NCBI GenBank assembly: GCA_964523015.1
Contig: CAZFXN010000080.1
Location: 1 to 7,520 of the forward strand
DNA: 7,520 nt
DNA from: JAWXBT01 sp964523015
GTDB lineage: Bacteria > Bdellovibrionota_C > UBA2361 > J135
Direction of reading: 5' to 3'
Below the pieces are notes generated by a model that made no database searches, was not told the origin of the DNA, and was given only the letters and a program-made list of their open reading frames with translations. The position numbers were made by a program, and so were the translations under genes. The first letter of the stretch is position 1. The number at the start of each line of letters is the position of its first letter. Below are positions 1 to 7,265 of this stretch, piece after piece.

Positions 1-1
1 A

Positions 2-1057
2 TTCAATGATAGGCAAAAGCTGATCTTATCTCAGGCACAGCTCGGGCAACAGTATGCTCTAAGCGAGATTGCAAATTTACTTAATTTTAATCAAAAACAA
101 AAATCCTCAGCGCCAACATTGCGGCGGGACATGGTTAAATTATGCAATGCTGGCTTCTTTACCCAACTAGGTAGTAATAAATCTACTCGATATGAATTGA
201 ATCCAAGAATGGTGGCTTTGGTCCCGATTGATGCACACCAATATTGTCAAACTGACATCGATCTGCGCCAAGGAAACAAGGATTTTAATTTTCAACTTTT
301 TGCAACAATCCCCAAAAATCTCTTTGAGCCGCAGGAATTGGAAGCTCTTACTCAAGCTACAGAAAAATATGTAAAATCATCATATCAGGCTAGTTCGACT
401 ATTTTAAAAAAAGAGCTTGAGCGTTTTGTCATTGAGCTTTCATGGAAATCTTCAAAAATCGAGGGAAACACATACACCTTGCTTGATACAGAGATTCTTA
501 TTCGCGATGGCCTAGAAGCAACAGGGCGCACGAAAGAAGAGGCTATAATGATTCTTAATCACAAGATAGCATTCGACTTTATTTTAAAAGTACAACCAGA
601 ATTTAAAGACCTCAAGTTGGCCCATATTCTGGAACTACATCGACTCCTTGTTACAGATCTAAATATCGCTTTCGGATTTAGAAACAAAGTGATCGGCATT
701 ACTGGATCATTATACAGACCTATGCAGGTAACTTCACAGCTACAGGAAACTAGCGAGGAGCTAATCACCGCTCTCAAAAACCTCAGAGATCCATTTTGCC
801 AAGCCATTCTTGCTCTTGCAGGGATTAGTTACCTACAGCCATTCGAGGACGGGAATAAGCGGACCTCGCGATTGACTGCAAATGCAATTCTTTTAGCTAA
901 TAACCTCGCCCCGTTATCCTATCGTAGTATTAGTGAGATAAGTTATCGTGAGGCAATGCTAACTTTCTATGAGAAAAACAGTATTGTTCCATTAAAGGAA
1001 TTATTTATTGAGCAATACTTATTCTCTTGTGAAAACTATTTAAAATTTACTGATTAA
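2..1057 (+). CDS. Fic-family protein with N-terminal winged-helix-like region (5' end missing)
   Basis: The reading frame is open from the left edge (first full codon at base 2) to TAA at 1055-1057, giving 351 residues. The TTG at 119 and ATG at 131 lie inside a continuous domain, so the true start is probably off the window. Residues about 5-65 look like a winged helix: a recognition-helix-like TLRRDMVKL is followed by a wing ending in STRYELN. The Fic domain follows. SSKIEGN (bases 449-469) matches the inhibitory-helix motif (S/T)xxxE(G/N). The active-site loop QPFEDGNKRTSR (836-871) matches HxFx(D/E)GNxRxxR except that the catalytic His is Gln. Family knowledge: Fic enzymes usually transfer AMP from ATP to a Ser, Thr or Tyr of a target protein. 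With Gln at this position, AMPylation is doubtful. A DNA-binding regulator or a different transferase activity is possible. The target is unknown, and no antitoxin-like partner is visible. Confidence 0.9.
   Translation, partial: FNDRQKLILSQAQLGQQYALSEIANLLNFNQKQKSSAPTLRRDMVKLCNAGFFTQLGSNKSTRYELNPRMVALVPIDAHQYCQTDIDLRQGNKDFNFQLFATIPKNLFEPQELEALTQATEKYVKSSYQASSTILKKELERFVIELSWKSSKIEGNTYTLLDTEILIRDGLEATGRTKEEAIMILNHKIAFDFILKVQPEFKDLKLAHILELHRLLVTDLNIAFGFRNKVIGITGSLYRPMQVTSQLQETSEELITALKNLRDPFCQAILALAGISYLQPFEDGNKRTSRLTANAILLANNLAPLSYRSISEISYREAMLTFYEKNSIVPLKELFIEQYLFSCENYLKFTD
836..871 (+). other. Fic active-site motif with His-to-Gln change
   Basis: Codons CAG CCA TTC GAG GAC GGG AAT AAG CGG ACC TCG CGA encode QPFEDGNKRTSR. 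The Fic signature HPFx(D/E)GNGRxxR aligns without gaps. The anion-binding GN and the arginines are present, and Lys replaces the second Gly as in Doc-like proteins. Only the general-base His is missing (CAG at 836-838). The CAG codon differs from CAC or CAT at its last base. Confidence 0.85.
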
Positions 1058-1077
1058 ATTGACCTCAACAAAAAACT

Positions 1078-1896
1078 CTACTCCAAAACCGCTTCCAAAG
1101 GAAAATCCCCCTCAAAGGTGGTGGTCACGCCTGATTTTTGAGTCACTAGCCAAACTGGGGAGTACTTAAAGGTAATATCTTTAGGTAGTGCTAAAAGGTA
1201 CCTAATTGGTGTTTCCTTTGGCTTTAACTTTAACATTAACTTTGCAAATTTTTTATCAGAAAAGGGACGTCCAATAACTGACACCTCAGGGAACTTTACC
1301 CCTCGAAGCTCTTTAGCTTTTATAATCTTATTTAACTCTTTAAATAGATGAGTTTTTGGCTCTCCTGAAATAAACACTGCGATCTCAACTGGACCAAGAT
1401 CTTTAAGAGAGATCGGCTTAACCTGATCAGTTATGTTTTTAATCTCCTGATCTGATTCCAGTACACTTGAATCTGTGCGGCCTTCTTTTTTAGATCTCTC
1501 CCCTTTTAAACGATCTAGCTCTAACTCTCTTTTAGATAATCGTTCTTTATAGTTATTTTCTTTTTCAGCTTTGAGTCTTTCATGCTCGATACGCGCCTGA
1601 CGAACTCTCTCACTCTCAGGTACTCCCTCATTATCTAACCGTTTCTCCTGATACTCTCTTAGCTTTTGAGTTTTCGATCGATTTCTTTGCCCTTTTGCGT
1701 GCTCTTCTCCAAAGGGCGAGGTAGCAAATCCTTTCTCAAAAAATACAGTGCCGCCATCTTCCTTGTGCCCTTTTTTGTAACCAGCATCTTTTTCAAAAAG
1801 GGAATTTTCAGCGAGTGCATTAGTAAGAGCTAAGGAGCAAAAAAAGAGAGTGGTAATAAATAATAATTTTATGAAAAAAAATTTATCTTTATACAT
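1078..1896 (-). CDS. secreted coiled-coil protein of unknown function, last gene of the gcv operon
   Basis: I do not recognise this gene. The frame is open up to 1947, but I chose ATG at 1896 (272 residues) because it begins a clean signal peptide: basic start MYKDK, hydrophobic residues 6-25, and ALA at 27-29 with likely cleavage before E30. The ATG overlaps the gcvP stop by 8 bases (ATGTATAA on the minus strand), which suggests translational coupling; the upstream ribosome site is weak. Residues about 30-72 are polar. Residues about 73-138 are very rich in Glu, Lys and Arg and probably form a coiled coil. Residues about 166-272 look like a compact alpha/beta domain, beginning PVEIAVFISGEP and ending near SPVWLVTQKSGVTTTFEGDF. 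That ending resembles the last strands of a thioredoxin fold, as in TrbC-like proteins, but no CxxC is present. An envelope or periplasmic location is inferred. A role in glycine cleavage is not implied by the sequence. Confidence 0.8.
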   Translation of the reverse strand: MYKDKFFFIKLLFITTLFFCSLALTNALAENSLFEKDAGYKKGHKEDGGTVFFEKGFATSPFGEEHAKGQRNRSKTQKLREYQEKRLDNEGVPESERVRQARIEHERLKAEKENNYKERLSKRELELDRLKGERSKKEGRTDSSVLESDQEIKNITDQVKPISLKDLGPVEIAVFISGEPKTHLFKELNKIIKAKELRGVKFPEVSVIGRPFSDKKFAKLMLKLKPKETPIRYLLALPKDITFKYSPVWLVTQKSGVTTTFEGDFPLEAVLE

Positions 1897-4705
1897 ACTC
1901 AGCCATTGAGGCACACGAACATATAAGATTTTTATCACCATATACATTATCGATCCTACCTACTGCTGGCCAAAATTTATAATTTCTTAAACCAGGGACT
2001 GGGTAAGCAGCCTTTTCTCGACTATATGGACGATCCCAACTATCACTAAGTAAACTCTCCGCTGTATGCGGTGCATTCTTTAAAAGATTATTAACTCTGT
2101 CGGCCTTGCCATCCTCAATCTCTTTAATCTCAGCTCTAATTGAGATCATAGCATCGCAAAATCTATCTAGCTCTGCTTTACACTCGCTCTCAGTAGGCTC
2201 AACCATCATAGTGCCTGGCACTGGAAACGATACAGTTGGTGCATGAAACCCGTAATCCATTAATCGCTTGGCCACATCCTCAACTTCAACACCTGATGTC
2301 TTTTTTACCCCTCTTAAGTCAAAGATACATTCATGAGCGACCATCTTCTCTTTACCGCTATAAAGCACTGGGTAAAACTCAGATAATCGATGAGCAATGT
2401 AGTTTGCATTTAATATAGCGCACTCAGTCGCTCGGGTTAACCCCTTTCCGCCCATAAGTTTTATATAGATCCAAGGAATTACTAATATAGATGCACTGCC
2501 CCAAGGAGCTGCACTAACTGGACCAACCTTAGTGTCCATATTACCGAATCTATGCCCTGGTAAAAATTCCGCTAAATGCTCTCTAACAGCAATCGGACCA
2601 ACTCCTGGTCCGCCACCACCATGAGGGATACAAAATGTTTTATGAAGATTAATATGGCAAACATCTGCCCCAATATCGTTAGGTTTGGTAAGTCCAACCT
2701 GGGCATTTAGATTGGCACCGTCCATATAAACTTGACCACCAAACTGATGCACGATTTTACAGACCTCTGTAATTCCCTCTTCAAATACACCGTGGGTAGA
2801 TGGATATGTAACCATTAAAGCAGCTAGCTTCATTGAATGTTGATCTGCTTTTTTCCGTAAATCTTCTAGATCAATATTTCCCATCTCATCACAAGCAACA
2901 GCGACTACCTCCATCCCTGCTAAAGCGGCACTAGCTGGATTTGTGCCGTGGGCAGATGTTGGAATAAGGCAGATATTTCTATGTCCTTCTTCTCGACTCT
3001 TATGAAACCCCATGATTGCTAAAAGACCGGCATACTCTCCTTGAGCACCAGAGTTTGGTTGCAAAGAAGCTGCATCAAATCCGGTAATAGCGCAGAGCAT
3101 GTCTTCTAATTCATTAATCATGGCCATATATCCTTTGGCCTGACTTAGCGGAGTAAATGGATGAAGCGCGTTAATCTCTGGCCAAGTAACTGCCACCATT
3201 TCAGTGGTTGCGTTTAACTTCATAGTGCATGATCCAAGCGGGATCATAGAATTTGCTAGGGACAGATCTTTAGATTGAAGTCTTGTCACATATCGTAAAA
3301 ATTCAGTTTCGGAGTGATACTGATTAAAGACCGAATGTTTTAAATACTCAGTAACGCGGCTAAGGGAGCTTGGTAGAACTTGGATCGGCTCACTAAGAGG
3401 GGTTTCTTTTCCAATTAAAACCTTCGTCAGTGTCTTTAGTTCTTCCTCTGTGACTGTTTCATCAAGAGAAACTGTAATAACACCATCAACATGCTCATTA
3501 AGATTTACCTTTGCAGAGCGTGCTCTCTCTAAAATCGAGGTTTTACTCCCGTGATCCTCAATTGTTAAGGTATCAAAGAAAATTTTATCTCGAATTTTTA
3601 ATCCTGCCTTTTCACAGGTCTCTTTTAGTCTTGAGGTCTTACTATGTACATCTAGGGCGATCTCTTTTAGTTTTTTTGGACCATGATAAACGGCATACAT
3701 TGAGGCCATAATTGCAAGTAACACCTGTGCTGTGCAGATATTACTCGTCGCCTTCTCTCTCCGTATATGCTGCTCCCGAGTTTGAAGTGATAATCTAAGC
3801 CCAGGCTTACCTGATGAGTCTTTTGAAACTCCGATTAATCTACCAGGCATTGATCTTTTAAATTCATCTTTTACTGCAAAAAATGCTGCATGTGGTCCGC
3901 CAAATCCCATCGGTACACCGAATCTTTGACTGTTACCGATCGCGATATCAGCTCCCCATTCTCCGGGAGGCTTTAAAAGTGTTAGTGCTAGTAAATCAGT
4001 TGCTACGATCATCAGTGCTTTTTTTGCGCCTACTGAGGAGGAGACATTACTATAGTCAGCGACGGATCCAAACGTATCAGGATACTGAACTAATACTCCA
4101 AAAACATCATCAGCCACTTCACTACTTAAGGGATTAAGGGTTTCAATCCGAATTCCTAGTGGCTCGGCACGTGTTTCAATAACATCTTTAGTATGAGGAT
4201 GAACGGTCGCTGAGACTAGAAATATGTTTCGTGTCTCACTCCCTCTAACTCTATAGGCCAAAGTCATCGCTTCGGCCGCGGCTGTTCCCTCATCAAGCAT
4301 AGAAGCATTAGCAACATCTAGTCCTGTTAGCTCACAGATCATTGTCTGAAAATTAAGTAATGCTTCTAAGCGTCCTTGAGAAATTTCAGCTTGGTAAGGT
4401 GTGTATTGAGTATACCAACCTGGATTCTCTAAAATATTTCTTTGAATAACAGATGGAGTAATAGTTCCGAAGTAACCTAGACCGATAAAAGATCTCCAAA
4501 CCTCATTTTTAGAAACTTTCTCTTTAAGCTCTTTTAAAACTGCAACCTCACTTATTCCATCAGGTAATGATAACGGCTCAGCAGCACTTATATTTTTCGG
4601 AACAGTTTTATCTACTAAGGCTTGCAGCGTATTAAGTCCGAGACTCTGCAGCATCTGAGTTATCTCTGCTTCGTTGGGACCTATGTGCCGATCGACAAAA
4701 TTCAT
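1889..4705 (-). CDS. gcvP: glycine dehydrogenase (decarboxylating), P protein, single chain
   Basis: This cytoplasmic PLP enzyme decarboxylates glycine and transfers the aminomethyl group to the lipoyl arm of GcvH. The 938-residue product has the full length of single-chain GcvP (about 950), with both homologous halves. The N-terminal half starts with DRHIGP and carries YTPYQAEISQGRLEALLNFQ at 101-120 and NASMLDEGTAAAEA at 133-146. The C-terminal half has GSCTMKLN at 491-498, then HGTNPASA, STHGVFEEG and YMDGANLNAQVGL. The PLP-binding lysine is K689, in HINLHKTFCIPHGGGGPG. The C-terminus has the expected RPYSREKAAYPVPG, KFWP and GDKNLICSC blocks. No frameshift or missing key residue was seen. 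Start: ATG at 4705 has a strong AAAGGAG five bases upstream (plus-strand 4711-4717). It is the fourth gene of the operon, after a 71-base gap from gcvH, and its stop overlaps the next gene. Confidence 0.98.
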   Translation of the reverse strand: MNFVDRHIGPNEAEITQMLQSLGLNTLQALVDKTVPKNISAAEPLSLPDGISEVAVLKELKEKVSKNEVWRSFIGLGYFGTITPSVIQRNILENPGWYTQYTPYQAEISQGRLEALLNFQTMICELTGLDVANASMLDEGTAAAEAMTLAYRVRGSETRNIFLVSATVHPHTKDVIETRAEPLGIRIETLNPLSSEVADDVFGVLVQYPDTFGSVADYSNVSSSVGAKKALMIVATDLLALTLLKPPGEWGADIAIGNSQRFGVPMGFGGPHAAFFAVKDEFKRSMPGRLIGVSKDSSGKPGLRLSLQTREQHIRREKATSNICTAQVLLAIMASMYAVYHGPKKLKEIALDVHSKTSRLKETCEKAGLKIRDKIFFDTLTIEDHGSKTSILERARSAKVNLNEHVDGVITVSLDETVTEEELKTLTKVLIGKETPLSEPIQVLPSSLSRVTEYLKHSVFNQYHSETEFLRYVTRLQSKDLSLANSMIPLGSCTMKLNATTEMVAVTWPEINALHPFTPLSQAKGYMAMINELEDMLCAITGFDAASLQPNSGAQGEYAGLLAIMGFHKSREEGHRNICLIPTSAHGTNPASAALAGMEVVAVACDEMGNIDLEDLRKKADQHSMKLAALMVTYPSTHGVFEEGITEVCKIVHQFGGQVYMDGANLNAQVGLTKPNDIGADVCHINLHKTFCIPHGGGGPGVGPIAVREHLAEFLPGHRFGNMDTKVGPVSAAPWGSASILVIPWIYIKLMGGKGLTRATECAILNANYIAHRLSEFYPVLYSGKEKMVAHECIFDLRGVKKTSGVEVEDVAKRLMDYGFHAPTVSFPVPGTMMVEPTESECKAELDRFCDAMISIRAEIKEIEDGKADRVNNLLKNAPHTAESLLSDSWDRPYSREKAAYPVPGLRNYKFWPAVGRIDNVYGDKNLICSCASMAEYV

Positions 4706-4776
4706 ACCTACTCCTTTCTTTCTTCTCTTTCTTCTCTTTCTTCCTTATTTTCTTCCGTTCGCTTTCTTATACTTAC
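4706..4776 (-). promoter_or_regulatory. purine-rich leader of gcvP with Shine-Dalgarno site and 9-base repeat
   Basis: This is the only sizeable gap within the operon. In mRNA sense it is almost all A and G: plus-strand 4711-4746 is 36 uninterrupted pyrimidines, so the transcript has 36 purines in a row ending in the AAAGGAG site of gcvP. Within it, the plus-strand 9-mer CTTCTCTTT is repeated perfectly at 4722-4730 and 4731-4739, with degenerate copies on both sides. No hairpin or promoter is evident. The tract should be unstructured in RNA. It might raise translation of the large P protein or act as a ribosome landing zone (inference). Confidence 0.6.
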
Positions 4777-5163
4777 CTAAGCTTTACTACCAAGAAACTT
4801 TGCATATCCAGCCGCATCCATTAATGTCCCATCTTCGATAGATTTTAGGCCAGTGAGTTTTGCAATCCAACCTTGTCCGTATGGATCACTATTTATTAAA
4901 GCAGGCTCATTACTTAATTTTGAATTAGCTTCAATCACCTTGCCAGCTACAGGACTATAAACATCAGAAGCAGCCTTAGTAGATTCTACAACACACAACG
5001 TACCACCCTGCTCAACCTCTTTGCCAGCAGCAGGCAGATCAACAAAGACCAGCTCTCCTAACTCACTCTGAGCAAATTCTGTAATACCGATAGTAGCGTT
5101 ATTTCCGTCGATTTTTATCCATTCGTGATCTTTTGTATATTTTCGATCGCTTGGAAATTCCAT
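4777..5163 (-). CDS. gcvH: glycine cleavage system H protein (lipoyl carrier)
   Basis: GcvH carries the aminomethyl intermediate from GcvP to GcvT on a lipoyl-lysine, and the reduced lipoyl arm is reoxidised by dihydrolipoamide dehydrogenase. The 128-residue protein matches the family's usual 125-130. It begins with the typical YTKDHEWIKID, continues with IGITEFAQSELGELVFVDLP at about 25-44, and has the lipoylation motif VESTKAASDVYSPVAG with the modified lysine at K63. ATG at 5163 has AGGAG six bases upstream (plus-strand 5170-5174), and the stop is TAG. It starts 14 bases after the gcvT stop, in the same operon. Lipoylation needs LipA/LipB or LplA from elsewhere in the genome. Confidence 0.98.
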   Translation of the reverse strand: MEFPSDRKYTKDHEWIKIDGNNATIGITEFAQSELGELVFVDLPAAGKEVEQGGTLCVVESTKAASDVYSPVAGKVIEANSKLSNEPALINSDPYGQGWIAKLTGLKSIEDGTLMDAAGYAKFLGSKA

Positions 5164-5177
5164 AATTCACTCCTAAA

Positions 5178-6299
5178 TTAACTACCTAAACTTCTTTTAT
5201 AAAAAGGCTTTCTTGCTATTTTACACTTAATTTTCTTGCCCCTAACATCAGCGAGGATCTCTGTATCAACTTTGGCAAACTCACTCTTTATAATTGCAAG
5301 CCCTAGTGGTTTTTCAAACGATGGTGTTTTAGTACCACTAGTAACTAATCCAACCTCGATCCCTTCTGAATTAAATACCTTTGTGCCATCTCTCACTATT
5401 CCTGGCTCTTCCACAAAAAATCCGACCAAACTTCTAGGAGATCCATTCTCTTTATGAGCTTGAATTGTTTTCTTACCTTTAAAATCACGCTCAGAAATTT
5501 TCACAAAGAATCCTATTCCTGATTCAATCGCAGAGAACTCCTCTCCTAATTCATGACCATAAAGCGGTAAACATGCTTCAAGTCTTAAAGTATCACGCGC
5601 TCCTAGTCCACACGGTACAAGTCCCTGACCCTCTCCTACTTTTAAAATCTCACACCATACAGCTTCAGTCAGATCCCAAGGAGTAAATATCTCAACTCCA
5701 TCTTCGCCAGTATACCCAGTACGGGCTACTATTACTTGAGCCTCTCCCTTCTGAGTCGTGATCCTCTTAGTTATATGACTAAATGATGGCAAAAAATTTA
5801 TTATTTTTTCGCCAAGGACTTTTTCAAAAATTGATATCGCCTTAGGTCCCTGAATCGCGATCTGTCCAAATTTATGACTGACGTCCACAAACTCAGCATC
5901 AAACTTATTGTGTTTAATAAACCAAGCAAAATCCTTATCTTTATTGGCTGCATTAACGCAGATTAAATATTCCTGCTCCTTCATTCGGTAAATAATAATG
6001 TCATCAACTAGTCCGCCATCATCATTAGTAATCGCAGTATACTGAGCCTTTCCATCAACTAATTTTGATACATCATTGCAGCATAAATAACTAAGTGCCT
6101 TTTCTGCCTCTGGGCCACTGACGAACACTTCACCCATGTGACTTACATCAAAGAGTCCAGCGTTACTTCGTACCGCAACATGCTCCTCAATAACACCAGC
6201 ATACTTTACTGGCATCTCCCAACCGGCAAACGGCACCATTTTGGCACCGAGTCTGACATGTTCATTAAATAAAGGTGTACGTTTAAGAGAGTCGTTCAT
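5178..6299 (-). CDS. gcvT: aminomethyltransferase, glycine cleavage T protein
   Basis: GcvT takes the aminomethyl group from GcvH, releases ammonia and forms 5,10-methylenetetrahydrofolate. I chose ATG at 6299 (373 residues; family about 360-375). A TTG at 6311 would add MKGI, but those codons are the ribosome-binding site itself (AAAGGA, plus-strand 6303-6308). Visible motifs: PLFNEH near the start, FDVSHMGE at 50-57, GGLVDDIIIYR at 95-105 (the D99/D100 pair should include the conserved catalytic Asp near position 100), CVNAANKDKD at 114-123, then IQGPKA, RTGYTGEDGVEIF and PCGLGARDTLRLEACLPLYG. The C-terminal barrel has VGLVTSGTKTPSFEKPLG. The start overlaps the end of folD by 17 bases, so the two are probably translationally coupled. 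No anomaly was seen. Confidence 0.97.
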   Translation of the reverse strand: MNDSLKRTPLFNEHVRLGAKMVPFAGWEMPVKYAGVIEEHVAVRSNAGLFDVSHMGEVFVSGPEAEKALSYLCCNDVSKLVDGKAQYTAITNDDGGLVDDIIIYRMKEQEYLICVNAANKDKDFAWFIKHNKFDAEFVDVSHKFGQIAIQGPKAISIFEKVLGEKIINFLPSFSHITKRITTQKGEAQVIVARTGYTGEDGVEIFTPWDLTEAVWCEILKVGEGQGLVPCGLGARDTLRLEACLPLYGHELGEEFSAIESGIGFFVKISERDFKGKKTIQAHKENGSPRSLVGFFVEEPGIVRDGTKVFNSEGIEVGLVTSGTKTPSFEKPLGLAIIKSEFAKVDTEILADVRGKKIKCKIARKPFYKRSLGS

Positions 6300-7221
6300 A
6301 ATTCCTTTCAAAATTTGCTACGGTATTACTAATAAGCATTATTACCGTCATTGGGCCAACACCACCCGGAACTGGAGTAATGGCGCCAGCAACCTTAGCT
6401 GCCTCATCGTACTTTACATCTCCGACAAGTTTGCCGTTATCTAAACGGTTAATTCCAACATCAATTACTATAGCACCAGGCTTTACATGATCTTTCCCGA
6501 TCAATTCTGGCACTCCAACAGCGGCAACTAATATATCTGCCTCTTTACAAACTCCATTAAGGTCAGCAGTCTTTGAATGTGCAATTGTTACCGTAGCATT
6601 TCTTTCTAAAAGCATTAGGGCTAGCGGTTTACCAACAAGGATTGAGCGTCCTACCACAACAGCTCTTTTGCCCTTAAGATCTACTGGTGGAAGGTTTGCA
6701 ATATCAATGCCTTCTAGAAAATTTGCAGAGGCAGCGTCCCCAATTTTTGACTGCTTCATCATCGCTACATCTATTAACTTCATTGCACCTAAAGGCGTGC
6801 ACGGTCGTGGACCAACTTTGCCAGTTACAAGCAATCCCTGATTCTGCGGATGAAGCCCATCGGCATCTTTGGCCGGGTCAATTAAATCCAAAAGCTTATC
6901 TGAGTCTAAATGTTTTGGGACTGGGAGCTGTAAAAGGATGCCATGGATCTTTGGATCGTTATTATATTCAGTAATTACCTTAGCAACCTCTTCAAAGGTT
7001 GCATCTTTAGAAAGCAAAGTTTCAAAGCTTAAAAGGCCCGCTCTGGCAGCTACCTTTTCCTTAGTTGCTACGTAGTATTTGGAAGCTGGATTATCCCCCA
7101 CAAGTATTACCCCTAGACCAGGGACGGCTTTATACTTATATTTTAGATCATCGACCTTGCGTTTTATTCCTAATTCAATATTCTTAGCAACGTCGGTTCC
7201 GCTTATGGGTGTGGCATTCAT
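6283..7221 (-). CDS. folD: bifunctional methylenetetrahydrofolate dehydrogenase / methenyltetrahydrofolate cyclohydrolase
   Basis: FolD interconverts 5,10-methylene-, 5,10-methenyl- and 10-formyl-tetrahydrofolate using NAD(P), and so processes the one-carbon unit made by GcvT. The catalytic residues line up with E. coli numbering: Y50 and K54 in YYVATK, Q98 in GILLQLPVP, and D121 in DADGLHPQNQG. The nucleotide-binding region has VVVGRSILVGKP (188-199), and the C-terminal signature is PVPGGVGPMTV. At 312 residues it is longer than the usual 280-300. There are 50 residues from the end of PCTP to the end of GRS, against 25 in E. coli FolD, so about 25 extra residues lie near 151-178. The start is fixed: a TAA lies three codons upstream of ATG at 7221. 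No clear Shine-Dalgarno site precedes it. It is the first gene of the operon. Confidence 0.97.
   Translation of the reverse strand: MNATPISGTDVAKNIELGIKRKVDDLKYKYKAVPGLGVILVGDNPASKYYVATKEKVAARAGLLSFETLLSKDATFEEVAKVITEYNNDPKIHGILLQLPVPKHLDSDKLLDLIDPAKDADGLHPQNQGLLVTGKVGPRPCTPLGAMKLIDVAMMKQSKIGDAASANFLEGIDIANLPPVDLKGKRAVVVGRSILVGKPLALMLLERNATVTIAHSKTADLNGVCKEADILVAAVGVPELIGKDHVKPGAIVIDVGINRLDNGKLVGDVKYDEAAKVAGAITPVPGGVGPMTVIMLISNTVANFERNYERLS
6300..6308 (-). promoter_or_regulatory. ribosome-binding site of gcvT, inside the end of folD
   Basis: In mRNA sense AAAGGA (plus-strand 6303-6308) sits three to four bases before ATG at 6299, within the last codons of folD. The spacing is short but usable. 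It decides for the ATG over the in-frame TTG at 6311, which overlaps the site. Confidence 0.6.
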
Positions 7222-7236
7222 AGGCGCTTAAATCTT

Positions 7237-7265
7237 TATAGTTATTGGCACAAACAAGAACTATA
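7237..7265. repeat. imperfect inverted repeat in the folD/ald divergent region, candidate operator
   Basis: Left arm TATAGTTATTG (7237-7247) and right arm CAAGAACTATA (7255-7265) are complementary at 10 of 11 positions around a 7-base spacer. The arms continue outward with partial pairing to 7234 and 7268. There is no T-run after it, so it is not a terminator. Its position between divergent genes and over the folD -10 box suggests a binding site for a dimeric regulator. The regulator is unknown. Confidence 0.55.

Noticed and set aside
119..133. Internal TTG at 119 or ATG at 131 as the Fic gene start
   Set aside because: The frame is open to the left edge, and the residues before 119 continue a winged-helix-like domain, so the gene is more likely truncated by the window.
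1040..1100. Possible transcription terminator between the converging Fic gene and the secreted-protein gene
   Set aside because: The 20-base gap has a six-T run on the minus strand just after the stop, but no stable hairpin directly precedes it. The small TTCC/GGAA stem inside the gene end is too short and too far away.
1078..1896. Conjugation gene (TrbC) or mobile-element cargo
   Set aside because: The similarity is limited to a possible fold at the C-terminus. No other conjugation genes, integrase or terminal repeats are in the window.
1897..1947. Earlier start at 1947 for the secreted protein (17 extra residues)
   Set aside because: It would lie wholly inside gcvP and put a non-signal extension before a well-formed signal peptide. 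The ATG at 1896 is the better start.
6300..6311. TTG start at 6311 for gcvT
   Set aside because: The four extra codons overlap the ribosome-binding site of the ATG at 6299, and the extension does not match the family.
6687..7075. Open frames on the plus strand inside folD, and similar ones opposite gcvP and gcvT
   Set aside because: They lie entirely antisense to well-conserved genes and show no ribosome sites or protein-family features; they are by-products of codon use.
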